A stretch of 64,000 nt of DNA, from contig NZ_KQ948738.1 of NCBI RefSeq assembly GCF_001514195.1, positions 211,207-275,206 of the forward strand, given 5' to 3'. Made by a program: the position numbers and the translations under genes. The stretch comes from Streptomyces griseorubiginosus. Lineage in GTDB: Bacteria; Actinomycetota; Actinomycetes; Streptomycetales; Streptomycetaceae. Below are positions 41,675 to 50,064 of this stretch, in pieces. How positions within the stretch are numbered: the first letter of the stretch is position 1; each line of letters opens with the position of its first letter. Below the pieces are notes generated by a model, which did not search any database, was not told the origin of the DNA, and was given only the letters and a program-made list of their open reading frames with translations.

Positions 41675-43294
41675 ATGGCGCCGGATCGAACTTCGCGCAA
41701 TGGAGGGTTCAGCCTCCCGGCCAAGCGCAACTCCGCACTCGCGACGGCCGCGATGGCCTCCGCGGCCCTTCTCTCCCAGACCGGGAACGCCGCGGCCGAC
41801 GAGGCGCCGAGCCGCGACGAGGTGGACCGGCGGATCACCAACCTCTACGACCGCGCGGAGACGGACTCCGGCACCTACAACGCCACCCGCGCGGCTGCGA
41901 CCAGGGCGTCGAGCACCCGCGGCCGTACCCCTTCGACCAGCGGCGGGAGCCGCAGGTCCGGGAGCGAGCCCGGTCTCGAAGCCCTCGCCAAGCAGTGGTA
42001 CGGCGTGGGCCGCGCGAAGCTGGGTCCGTTCGTCGAGGCGACCCTGCCGGGCGACCGGCTGCCCGCCCCCGCCGCCGAGACGCGTCGTCAGCGTCCCGCG
42101 GAGGCCCCCGCGGCACGCGCGCCGAAGCCGGCCGAACAGGCCGTGCCCGAGCTGACCGCCAAGCCGATGCTCGCCCTTCCGCCCGCGCCGGAACAGCCCC
42201 CCGTGTGGACACCGGACCCGGCGTCGCAGCCGCTCACCGGCACCGGTGAGATACCCACCGTGAGCGCCCCGCAACTCGAGACCGGGTTCCCGGAGTACAG
42301 CACGCAGGCCGGCAACGGCCTCGCCGAGTACGGCACACAAACCGGCCCGGCCCTCCCGGGGTACGGGACGCAGGGCGGCGGTCAACTCCCACAACTCCCC
42401 ACCGGGACACCGGAGTACGCCACGCAGGTCGCCACGGGTCTGCCAGAGTACGCCGGGCAGCTCAGCACCGGGCTCCCCGAGTACACCGGGCAACTCACCA
42501 CGGGCCTGCCGGAGTACCCGGCACAGCCATCCGCCACGGGATACCCGGAGCCGACGGGTCAGTTCAGCACGGGTCAGTTCAGCACCGCACTCTCTGGTGA
42601 CACCGGCCAGTTCAGCACCGCCCTCCCCGGTGACACCGGTCAGTTCAGCACCGCGATCCCTAACGGCACCGGACAGTTCACCGCCCCGCTCCCCGACAGC
42701 ACAGGCCAGTTCAGCACCACGATCCCGAACGGCACCGGCCAGTTCGCCGCCCCGCTCCCGGGTTACGCCCCTCAGCCCACCCCGCTCGCCGACTACTCCA
42801 CCGACCTCGGCACCTCGCTCACCGCGGTCGCGCCGGCTCCCGGCATCCCCTCCCCCCGCTCCCCCGAACCGCAGTGGCAGGCCCCGGCGCAGAGTGCCGC
42901 CCCCGCCTCGCTCCCGACCGCGGACCCCGGTTACGACTCGAAGGTCATCCAGGTGCTCGCCTTCGCCCGGTCCCAGATCGGCAAGCCCTGCGTCTGGGGT
43001 GCGGCGGGCCCGGGGTCGTACGACAACGCCGGTCTCACGCAGGCCGCCTGGAAGGTCGCCGGGGTCTCCCTGCCGCGTACCTCCCTCGGCCAGGCGAGCA
43101 CCGGCACGGCGGTCCCGCTGTACGCGATGCAACCCGGTGACCTGGTCTTCTTCCACGACGACTTCAGCCACGTGGGCCTGTGCACCGGCAACGGCATGAT
43201 GATCCACGCGCCCGGCCCCGGGGCCTCGATCCGCGAGGAGTCGATCTACCCGACCGGCGAGTCGATCATCCGGAGCGCGATCCGCCCCGCCTGA
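41675..43294 (+). CDS. Secreted NlpC/P60-like protein lacking the catalytic cysteine
   Basis: 539 residues from ATG 41675 (GGAAGGGG upstream). Signal peptide 1-41; a helical segment (DEVDRRITNLYDRAETDSGTYN) as in other wall hydrolases of this type; a long Pro/Thr/Gly-rich repeat region (about 200-400); and a C-terminal NlpC/P60 domain (about 425-539). The motif normally YDCSGL reads YDNAGL: the nucleophile is Asn451. His499 (FSHVGL) and His511 (MIHAP) remain, and a Cys is present nearby at 439 (GKPCVWG). It is therefore probably not a normal peptidoglycan endopeptidase, and may be a wall-binding pseudoenzyme. A terminator follows. Confidence 0.85.
   Translation: MAPDRTSRNGGFSLPAKRNSALATAAMASAALLSQTGNAAADEAPSRDEVDRRITNLYDRAETDSGTYNATRAAATRASSTRGRTPSTSGGSRRSGSEPGLEALAKQWYGVGRAKLGPFVEATLPGDRLPAPAAETRRQRPAEAPAARAPKPAEQAVPELTAKPMLALPPAPEQPPVWTPDPASQPLTGTGEIPTVSAPQLETGFPEYSTQAGNGLAEYGTQTGPALPGYGTQGGGQLPQLPTGTPEYATQVATGLPEYAGQLSTGLPEYTGQLTTGLPEYPAQPSATGYPEPTGQFSTGQFSTALSGDTGQFSTALPGDTGQFSTAIPNGTGQFTAPLPDSTGQFSTTIPNGTGQFAAPLPGYAPQPTPLADYSTDLGTSLTAVAPAPGIPSPRSPEPQWQAPAQSAAPASLPTADPGYDSKVIQVLAFARSQIGKPCVWGAAGPGSYDNAGLTQAAWKVAGVSLPRTSLGQASTGTAVPLYAMQPGDLVFFHDDFSHVGLCTGNGMMIHAPGPGASIREESIYPTGESIIRSAIRPA
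42281..42770 (+). repeat. Coding repeats of the NlpC/P60-like linker
   Basis: Two degenerate in-frame repeat families encode the linker: first 10-11-residue units of the type TGLPEYxxQ (42281-42540), then 11-13-residue units TGQFSTxxP (about 42555-42770, six to eight copies). They form an extended, Ser/Thr/Pro-rich, probably disordered wall-spanning segment. Confidence 0.75.
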
Positions 43295-43324
43295 CCTGCC
43301 CCTGCCCCTGCCGTGAGGCGTGGC

Positions 43325-43357
43325 GCGGGCCGCCGGTCCCCGGTGCCGGCGGCCCGC
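43325..43357 (+). terminator. Hairpin terminator after the NlpC/P60-like gene
   Basis: GCGGGCCGCCGG (43325-43336) pairs perfectly with CCGGCGGCCCGC (43346-43357) around a 9-base loop, followed by ACGAAAAAGG. Confidence 0.88.
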
Positions 43358-43445
43358 ACGAAAAAGGAGAGACTCAGGCATCCCCACCCGTGCCCGGTCT
43401 CCCCCGCTGCGGCGCCGTAGCGTCGATGTGCTGGAGTTATGTCGA

Positions 43446-43459
43446 CAACATCGATGTTG
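43446..43459. promoter_or_regulatory. 14-bp palindrome upstream of the LuxR-type gene
   Basis: CAACATCGATGTTG is a perfect palindrome, adjoined by GTCGAC (43441-43446), in an AT-rich patch 38 bases before the LuxR-family start codon. It may be an autoregulatory operator. Confidence 0.55.
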
Positions 43460-43497
43460 CTCGGATGAAGTGTGGGTCAGCGAGGTACGGGGCCGGT

Positions 43498-44268
43498 ATG
43501 GGTACAACTGCGTATGAGCGGGTGCTGTCGGTCGCCGTGGCCGCGCTCCACGAACGCGACCCGGAGCAGCTGTGGCCGCTGCTGGCGGCGGATCTGCCGG
43601 CCCTGTGCGGTGGCGACGCGCTGATCTACAAGCTGGACGACTGGAACGAGAGCGAGGGCACCCTCGGTCTGTCTCCCGCTGCCACCGCCGAGTTCACCGT
43701 GCTCGGGGACGAGGAGACGGGTCTGCTGCGCGCGGGGTACCCCCTGGCCGCGCACTACGCGGGCCGGGTGGACCGGACGCCGGTGAGTGCCGGCCGGGTG
43801 GCCGGCCGTGCCTGGCCGGGGAGCCCGACCGCGCGGCTGCTCGACCGTCTCCTGGACGTCGATCACGTGCTGGGGATCCCCCTGCCCGGCTCGACCACCC
43901 CGATCACGGGGTGTCTGGTGTACCGCTCGGGCCGGGACTTCAGCGACGACGAGCTGCGGCTGGCCGAGCAGTTGCAGCCGCTGCTGGCGGCCGTGGAGCA
44001 GCAGCGGCAGTTGCTGCGGCGGCTCGACGCGTCGTCCGGGCAGGCCGCGGACCTGGCGCTCACGCCCCGGGAGACGACCGTCCTGGTCCTGCTCGGCGAC
44101 GCGCTCACCGCCCTGTCGATAGGCCGCAGGCTCGGGATATCGGAGCGTACGGTCCACAAGCACATCGCGAACATCTACCGCAAGCTCGGCACCCACGACC
44201 GCGTGAGCACGGTCCTGCACGCGCAGCGGCTGGGGCTCATCCCTGCGGCATCGGCGGCCCGCCCTTGA
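43498..44268 (+). CDS. LuxR-family transcriptional regulator
   Basis: 256 residues from ATG 43498. The C-terminal 65 residues are a LuxR/FixJ-type HTH: LTPRETTVLVLLGDALTALSIGRRLGISERTVHKHIANIYRKLGTHDRVSTVLHAQRLGL. The N-terminal 180 residues have no receiver or AHL-binding signature; ALIYKLDDWNESEGTLGLSP and VLGIPLPGSTTPITGCLVYRSGRDFSDDELRLAEQLQPLL resemble a GAF-like sensor. No phosphorylation Asp is evident. Its last 32 bases overlap the 3' end of the convergent MFS gene. A palindrome lies 38 bp before its start. Confidence 0.88.
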   Translation: MGTTAYERVLSVAVAALHERDPEQLWPLLAADLPALCGGDALIYKLDDWNESEGTLGLSPAATAEFTVLGDEETGLLRAGYPLAAHYAGRVDRTPVSAGRVAGRAWPGSPTARLLDRLLDVDHVLGIPLPGSTTPITGCLVYRSGRDFSDDELRLAEQLQPLLAAVEQQRQLLRRLDASSGQAADLALTPRETTVLVLLGDALTALSIGRRLGISERTVHKHIANIYRKLGTHDRVSTVLHAQRLGLIPAASAARP

Positions 44269-45790
44269 GGCGTTCCAGGTCGGAGGGGCGGACCTGGATG
44301 ACCACGATCGCGATGAGCGCGGCGAGCACGGTGAAGATGGCGGCCATGACGAAGGCGGCCGAGGCTCCGGCCGTGAGGACCTCGTCGCCCCACCGGCCCG
44401 GGAGTTGCCCGGTGCGTTCGAAGATCCGGCGCTCGACCGGGGTGGCCTGCGCGAGGAAGCGGGGGATCTGCTTCTCCGCCTCGTTGGTGCTGGCGGTGCC
44501 GAACATCGTGACCAGGATGGACAGTCCCAGTGAACCTCCCACCTGCTGGGTGGCGTTGAGGAGGCCGGAGGCCGCGCCGGTCTCCTCGGTGGGGACGTTG
44601 GAGAGCGCCATCAGGGTCAGCGAGACGAACTCCATGCCCATGCCGAGGCTGAAGACGAGCATCGGTCCGAGGACGCTGCCCGCGTAGGTGGAGTCGACAT
44701 CGGTGAGGGTCAGCCAGCCGAGGCCGATCGCGGCCAGGATGGCGCCGCCCACCATGAAGGGCTTGGGACCGTAGATGGGCAGGAACCGGGAGGCCAGTCC
44801 GGCGCCGACCGCGATGACCGCGCTGACCGGCAGGAACGCGAACCCCGTGGCCAGCGGGCTGAAGTTGAGGACGTTCTGGGTGAAGAGCGTCAGGAAGAAG
44901 AACATGCCGAAGATCGCCGCCGCGAGGCACAGCATGATGCCGTAGGTGCCCGCCCGGTTGCGGTCGGCGAACATGTGCAGCGGGGTGATGGGCTGCCGGG
45001 AACGCTTCTCGATCATCACGAACGCCACGAGCAGGACGACCGCCCCGGCGAACGAGCACAGGGTGAGCGTGTCCCGCCAGCCCTCCTGGGCGGCCCGGAT
45101 GAAGCCGTACACCAGCAGCACCATCCCGGCGGTGGCGGTCAGCGCGCCGATGATGTCGAAGTTGCCGGGGTGGCGTTCGGACTCGCGGATCCAGCGGGGT
45201 GTGGCGAGCGCGATGAGCAGTCCGATGGGCACGTTGACGAAGAGCACCCACCGCCAGTTCAGCCACTCGACGAGGACGCCTCCGGCCAGCAGCCCGATGG
45301 CGCCGCCGCCCGCGGAGACCGCGGCGAAGACACCGAACGCCCGGTTGCGCTCGGGGCCTTCACGGAAGGTCGTGCTGATCAGCGCGAGCGAGGTCGGGGA
45401 CGCGATGGCGCCGCCGACGCCCTGGAGGGCGCGTGCGGAGAGGAGTTGGCCCTCGTTCTGGGCGAGTCCGCCGAGCAGGGAGGCGAGCACGAACAGCAGC
45501 ACGCCGAAGATGAACACCCGCCGTCTGCCGAGGATGTCGCCGGCCCGGCCGCCGAGCAGCAGCAGTCCGCCGAAGGTGAGGGTGTACGCGTTGACCACCC
45601 AGGCCAGGCTCGTCGTGGAGAAGTCCAGGGAGCGCTGGATGTCCGGGAGGGCGATGTTCACGATGGTGATGTCGAGGACCACCATCAGCTGGCAGGACGC
45701 GATGACCAGCAGCGCAATGGCGTTGCCACCGCCGCCGGAGTCCGGTGGGGTGGTCCGTGCTGCAGAACTGGCCTGCGGGTCGCTGCTCAT
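44237..45790 (-). CDS. MFS drug exporter, DHA2 (EmrB/QacA) type
   Basis: 517 residues from ATG 45790, with about 14 membrane helices. Motifs are typical of DHA2 antiporters: LDITIVNIALPDIQRSLDFSTTSLAWVVNAYTLTFGGLLLLGGRAGDILGRRRVF (motifs D1 and A), LSARALQGVGGAIASPTSLALI, GGAIGLLAGGVLVEWLNWRWVLFVNVPIGL (motif C region), and ASGLLNATQQVGGSLGLSI. A proton-driven efflux pump for hydrophobic or cationic compounds; substrate unknown. It starts 35 bp after the GH13 gene on the same strand, so it is probably the third gene of that operon. Its end overlaps the LuxR gene by 32 bp. Confidence 0.9.
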   Translation of the reverse strand: MSSDPQASSAARTTPPDSGGGGNAIALLVIASCQLMVVLDITIVNIALPDIQRSLDFSTTSLAWVVNAYTLTFGGLLLLGGRAGDILGRRRVFIFGVLLFVLASLLGGLAQNEGQLLSARALQGVGGAIASPTSLALISTTFREGPERNRAFGVFAAVSAGGGAIGLLAGGVLVEWLNWRWVLFVNVPIGLLIALATPRWIRESERHPGNFDIIGALTATAGMVLLVYGFIRAAQEGWRDTLTLCSFAGAVVLLVAFVMIEKRSRQPITPLHMFADRNRAGTYGIMLCLAAAIFGMFFFLTLFTQNVLNFSPLATGFAFLPVSAVIAVGAGLASRFLPIYGPKPFMVGGAILAAIGLGWLTLTDVDSTYAGSVLGPMLVFSLGMGMEFVSLTLMALSNVPTEETGAASGLLNATQQVGGSLGLSILVTMFGTASTNEAEKQIPRFLAQATPVERRIFERTGQLPGRWGDEVLTAGASAAFVMAAIFTVLAALIAIVVIQVRPSDLERLKGGPPMPQG

Positions 45791-45825
45791 GGTCTCCGTA
45801 CGACCGTACGCCCGTGCTGGGGCCC

Positions 45826-47271
45826 TCACCACTCGAGGACGTGGCACCCCCAGGCCGGGAGGGACACGAACAGTCCGGAGTCGTTCAGTTCGTCTCCGTC
45901 ACGGTCGTACACCGCCCCGTCGAGCAGGTCGGTCAGGCGGTGCGGCCGTCCGCGCAGGTCGTCCCACGGAAGGGGCAGCCGGGCCTGGGCGGGGCCGTCG
46001 GAGTCGTTGACCACGACCAGGTGACGGGCGTCGGTGCGGGTCCAGGTCCAGGCGAGGAGCCGGCGATGGGTGTCGTTGTCGGGCCAGCCCACGGGGGTCA
46101 CGAGCCGCCATTCGCCCCGGCGCACGACGACGGCGGCGGTCAGCAGACGGCCGTAGAACGCGCGCAGCGGTTCGTCGACGGTCTCCTGCGGTCTGCGGCT
46201 CAGGAACACCGGTGGCCGCACCTTGCGGCCCTCGAACTGGCCCTCGTGCCAGAGCGTGGCGCCGGGCAGCGTGGCGACGGCCACGGCGGCCGCGCGTTCC
46301 CGGTCCCCGGGGACCACCGCGGCGACCCGGGGCTCGTCGTGGTTCTCCAGGAAGCGGACGAGACCGTGCTGGTAGGTGAGGTCCGCGCCGAGGTGGGCGC
46401 GGACGGAGTCGGCGTCCTGGTGCAGGAGGCGGTCGTAGAGGCGCTTGTCGTAGCAGTGGTCGAAGCCCTGCTTCTGGAGGGCCCCTTCGAGGTCCCAGTA
46501 GGCCTCCGCCACGAAGAGGAACCCGGGGTGGCGCTCCCGTACCCGGGGGATGACGTACGGCCAGAAGTCCTCGGCCGGGGCGGTGCCCGCACGGTCGCCC
46601 CAGGTCTTGCCGAAGACGTCGTTCATCAGCAGCATCGCCATGTCGCAGCGCACGCCGTCGGCCTGGTCGGCGATGGACGCCAGGGTCTCGACGGTCGCGG
46701 TCCGCAACTCCTCGCTGAACGCGTTGAGTTGGACCACGTCCGGCCATGGCGGGAAGTAGGGGTCGCGGCCGCGGGCACAGATCCCGCCGCCGGTCTCGAT
46801 GAAGCCTCCCGGGTCCCGGGCGAGATCCTCCGCGCTGCCCCGGATCATGCAGTCGGGGCGTTCGGTGAGCCAGGGATGGTCGGGGGCGACGTGGTTGGGC
46901 ACGTAGTCGAGGAGCAAACCCATTCCGCGGGCCGCCAGTCGGGCGCGGGCGGCGGCGAGGCCCTCGGGGCCGCCCAGCACCGGATCGACGACGTAGTTCC
47001 GTACGCAGTAGGGCGATCCGGCGATGTCCGCCTCGGTGACGTCGGGGAGGGCGTCACGGAAGGAGGCCGTCAGCCCCTCGTCCTGCAAGGCGATCCGCAG
47101 TCCCGCCGGGCTGCGCTCCCACACGCCCATCAGCCACACCGTGTCGACACCGGGAAGCACCAGGGAGTCCCAGACCTCCTCCGGCACCTCCCCGAGCGTG
47201 ATGTCACGCCCGTACCGACGGCTCAACTCGCCGAGCCACACCAGGGTGTTGATCTCGTGGACGACCGTCAT
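45826..47271 (-). CDS. GH13 alpha-amylase-family glycosidase
   Basis: 481 residues from ATG 47271, overlapping the upstream glycosidase stop (ATGA). The (beta/alpha)8 GH13 motifs are present: region I LLLDYVPNHVAPDHPW, region II GVRCDMAML (nucleophile Asp210), region III FLFVAEAYWDLE (acid/base Glu256) and region IV RFLENHDEPR (Asp312). No signal peptide, so it acts on cytoplasmic alpha-glucosides or glucosyl donors. Unlike most GH13 enzymes, domain B is very short. It is coupled to a GH63-like enzyme, suggesting joint processing of one oligosaccharide or glucosylated solute. Confidence 0.88.
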   Translation of the reverse strand: MTVVHEINTLVWLGELSRRYGRDITLGEVPEEVWDSLVLPGVDTVWLMGVWERSPAGLRIALQDEGLTASFRDALPDVTEADIAGSPYCVRNYVVDPVLGGPEGLAAARARLAARGMGLLLDYVPNHVAPDHPWLTERPDCMIRGSAEDLARDPGGFIETGGGICARGRDPYFPPWPDVVQLNAFSEELRTATVETLASIADQADGVRCDMAMLLMNDVFGKTWGDRAGTAPAEDFWPYVIPRVRERHPGFLFVAEAYWDLEGALQKQGFDHCYDKRLYDRLLHQDADSVRAHLGADLTYQHGLVRFLENHDEPRVAAVVPGDRERAAAVAVATLPGATLWHEGQFEGRKVRPPVFLSRRPQETVDEPLRAFYGRLLTAAVVVRRGEWRLVTPVGWPDNDTHRRLLAWTWTRTDARHLVVVNDSDGPAQARLPLPWDDLRGRPHRLTDLLDGAVYDRDGDELNDSGLFVSLPAWGCHVLEW

Positions 47272-49952
47272 GACAGCGACTCCCGTCCGCCCCGTTGCCA
47301 GTCCTCCTCGCTGATGGCGTGGAAGAGGGTCGCGGTGGCCGCCACCAGGCCCGTCCAGCCGGTCTGGTGACTGGCGCCGAGGCCCGTGCCGTTGTCGCCG
47401 TGGAAGTACTCGTAGAAGAGGACCAGGTCCTTCCAGTGCGGGTCCTCGGCGAACACCGGCCGGCCGCCGTGCACCGGCCGGTGGCCGTCGGCGTCGGGCA
47501 GGAAGGTGGCGGTGAGCCGGTCGGAGATCTCGCGGGCGACCTCGTACAGGTTGAGCCGCCGTCCGGAGCCGGTCGGGCACTCCACGGTGAAGCCGGGGCC
47601 GTGGTGGGCGTGGAGGTTCAGCAGCGCGCGGATGAGGAGGATGTTCATCGGGAACCACACCGGGCCGCGCCAGTTGGAGTTCCCGCCGAACATCCCCGAG
47701 TCGGACTCGGCGGGCAGATACCCGACGCCGTAGCTCTGCCCGTGCACGTCGAAGGTGTACGGGTGTTTCGCGTGGTACCTGGACAGGGACCGGATGCCGT
47801 GCGGGCCGAGGAACTCGTCCTCGTCGAGCATGCGGGCCAGGATGCGGCGCAGCCGGTCCTCGCCGAACAGCGCGAAGAGGTAGCGGCCGTCGGTGTCGGG
47901 GTGGTCGGCTCCCTGCTGGGCGACGAAGGCCTCGACGGCCGGGTGCCGTCGGATGAAGTCCCGTGCTCCCTCGACCAGTTCGGGAAACGCCCGGTTGGCC
48001 CGGTCGCCGACGAGGCTGGTCGCCGCGAGCGGGATCAGACCGACCAGGGACCGCACCTTGAGGCGGGTGGCGCTGCCGTCGGGCAGCCGCAGGACGTCGT
48101 AGAAGAAGCCGTCCTCCTCGTCCCACAGGCTGGTGTTGTCCTGGCCGATGCGGTTCAGGGCGACGGCGATCCACGCGAAGTGCTCGAAGAGCATCTGTGC
48201 CTGCTCGACGTAGACCGGGTTGTCCACGGCGAGTTCGACGGCGATGTCGAGGAGGTTCTGGCAGTACAGGGCCATCCACGCGGTGCCGTCGGCCTGGTCG
48301 AGGCGGCCGCCGGTGGGCAGGGGCGCGCTGCGGTCGAAGACGCCGATGTTGTCGAGGCCGAGGAAGCCGCCCTGGAAGACGTTGTTGCCGTCGGCGTCCT
48401 TGCGGTTGAGCCACCAGGTGAAGTTCTTCGTCAGCTTCTGGAAGGCGTTCTCCAGGAAGGCGCGGTCGCCATGGCCGGTGCGGTGCTTCTCCAGTTCGTA
48501 GACGAAGAGGACCGCCCAGGCGTGCACGGGCGGGTTGACGTCCGAGAAGTTCCATTCGTACGCGGGGATCTGGCCGTTGGGGTGGAGGTAGAGGCGGCGC
48601 AGCAGCAGATCGAGCTGGGACTTGGCGAAGCCGATGTCGACCATGGACAGGGCGAGGGTGTGGAAGGCGAGGTCCCAGGCGGCGAACCAGGGGTACTCCC
48701 AGGTGTCCGGCATCGACATGATCTCGTCGTTGACCATGTGGTACCAGGCGCTGTTGCGGATTCGCGGGTCGGCGGCGAGCGGGTCCACGCCGTGCTCGGC
48801 GAGCCAGCGCTCGACATCGAGGTAGTAGTACTGCTTGCTCCACAGCATCCCGGCGAGGGCCTGGCGGACGAGTCGGCGCTCCTCCTCCCCCGTGGCGGGC
48901 GGGATGACGTCGGCGTAGAAGGTGTCGGCCTCGGTGCGACGCAAGGCGAGGACGTCGTCGAAACCGTCCCAGGGGTCGGTGAGTTCGGTGTCCGTCAGGC
49001 GCAGGCGGATCCGGGCGCTGTCTGCGGCGGGGATCGTCAGCACGTGGTGGACGGCGGCCTTGGTGCCGGTGCGCGCGGGGTTGACGGCGTCCGTCGCGCC
49101 GTGGACGACGTACCGGTCGATGCCGTCCTTCACGTACGGGGTGGTGTTCGGGCTGCCGAAGATGCGCTCGTTGTCGGTCTCGTTGTCGGTGAAGAGCGTC
49201 TCGCCGCCCTGGTGGTGGAGCCATCGCGTCCCGAGTTCCTCGTGGTCGGCGCGGATCGCCCCCTCGACGGCGCTCAGTGCCGGCACCGCCGTGCCGCCCG
49301 CCCAGGACCAGGTGTGCCGGAACCACAGGGTCGGCAGGAGGTGCAGGACGGCCTCGTCGGGGCCCCTGTTGTGGGCGGTGATCTCGATCAGGAGGTCGTC
49401 CGGTCCGGCTTTGGCGTACTCGACGAAGACGTCGAAGTAGCGGTTCTCGTCGAAGACACCGGTGTCGAGGAGTTCGTACTCGGCGTCCTCGCGGCCGCGC
49501 GCCCGGTTGCCGGCGACGAGGTCGCCGTAGGGGAACTCGCCCTGCGGGTACTTGTACAGGTACGTCATGGACGAGTGGGTGGGCGTGTTGTCGAGGTGGA
49601 ACCAGTACTCCTTGACGTCCTCGCCGTGGTTGCCCTCCGCGTTGGTCAGGCCGAACATCCGCTCCTTGAGGAGGGGGTCGCGGCCGTTCCACAGGGCGAG
49701 CGCGAAGCACAGCCGCTGTTTGTCGTCGCTGACCCCGGCGATGCCGTCCTCGCCCCAGCGGTAGGCGCGGGAGCGGGCCTGGTCGTGGGTGAAGTACGAC
49801 CAGGCGTCGCCGCCCGCGCTGTAGTCCTCGCGGACGGTGCCCCACTGCCGTTCGCTCAGGTAGGGCCCCCAGCGTCGCCAGGGGACCGTGCCCGCGTCCG
49901 CCTCGGCCAGTCGTCGGCGCTCGGCGTCGGGTGTGCCGCTTCCGTTCGTCAT
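47268..49952 (-). CDS. GH63/MGH1-like glycoside hydrolase
   Basis: 894 residues from ATG 49952, 8 bases after AGAGGA. An N-terminal beta-sandwich (about 30-330, GPYLSERQWGTVREDYSAGGDAWSYFTHDQARSRAYRWGEDGIAG) precedes an (alpha/alpha)6 barrel with WEYPWFAAWDLAFHTLAL, NGQIPAYEWNFSDVNPPVHAWAV and FGGNSNWRGPVWFPMN. Those acidic segments match the MGH1-like/GH63 group (mannosylglycerate hydrolase, alpha-glucosidase). It is cytoplasmic and translationally coupled to the GH13 gene. The likely substrate is an alpha-glucosylated or mannosylated compound; which one is open. Confidence 0.85.
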   Translation of the reverse strand: MTNGSGTPDAERRRLAEADAGTVPWRRWGPYLSERQWGTVREDYSAGGDAWSYFTHDQARSRAYRWGEDGIAGVSDDKQRLCFALALWNGRDPLLKERMFGLTNAEGNHGEDVKEYWFHLDNTPTHSSMTYLYKYPQGEFPYGDLVAGNRARGREDAEYELLDTGVFDENRYFDVFVEYAKAGPDDLLIEITAHNRGPDEAVLHLLPTLWFRHTWSWAGGTAVPALSAVEGAIRADHEELGTRWLHHQGGETLFTDNETDNERIFGSPNTTPYVKDGIDRYVVHGATDAVNPARTGTKAAVHHVLTIPAADSARIRLRLTDTELTDPWDGFDDVLALRRTEADTFYADVIPPATGEEERRLVRQALAGMLWSKQYYYLDVERWLAEHGVDPLAADPRIRNSAWYHMVNDEIMSMPDTWEYPWFAAWDLAFHTLALSMVDIGFAKSQLDLLLRRLYLHPNGQIPAYEWNFSDVNPPVHAWAVLFVYELEKHRTGHGDRAFLENAFQKLTKNFTWWLNRKDADGNNVFQGGFLGLDNIGVFDRSAPLPTGGRLDQADGTAWMALYCQNLLDIAVELAVDNPVYVEQAQMLFEHFAWIAVALNRIGQDNTSLWDEEDGFFYDVLRLPDGSATRLKVRSLVGLIPLAATSLVGDRANRAFPELVEGARDFIRRHPAVEAFVAQQGADHPDTDGRYLFALFGEDRLRRILARMLDEDEFLGPHGIRSLSRYHAKHPYTFDVHGQSYGVGYLPAESDSGMFGGNSNWRGPVWFPMNILLIRALLNLHAHHGPGFTVECPTGSGRRLNLYEVAREISDRLTATFLPDADGHRPVHGGRPVFAEDPHWKDLVLFYEYFHGDNGTGLGASHQTGWTGLVAATATLFHAISEEDWQRGGRESLS

Positions 49953-50064
49953 CCGCCGGTCCTCTCGCCGCCCGGGACATGTGACCAGACTTGGCCTCGG
50001 AGGAGCGGACCGCAATGGTGGTGAGCTGTACGGAAGCGGGTGTCACCGTTCCGGCCGAGGTGTG

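Noticed and set aside
47295..50024. Long open frame (about 900 codons) on the plus strand opposite the GH63-like gene.
   Set aside because: It is a GC-bias shadow: biased composition, no domain, no ribosome site, and the minus strand carries a full glycosidase with clear motifs.
45826..50046. One 1406-codon minus-strand open frame covering both glycosidases.
   Set aside because: Only its 3' third (GH13 gene) is coding in that frame; the rest is a shadow of the GH63-like gene, which ends at the ATGA overlap at 47268-47271.
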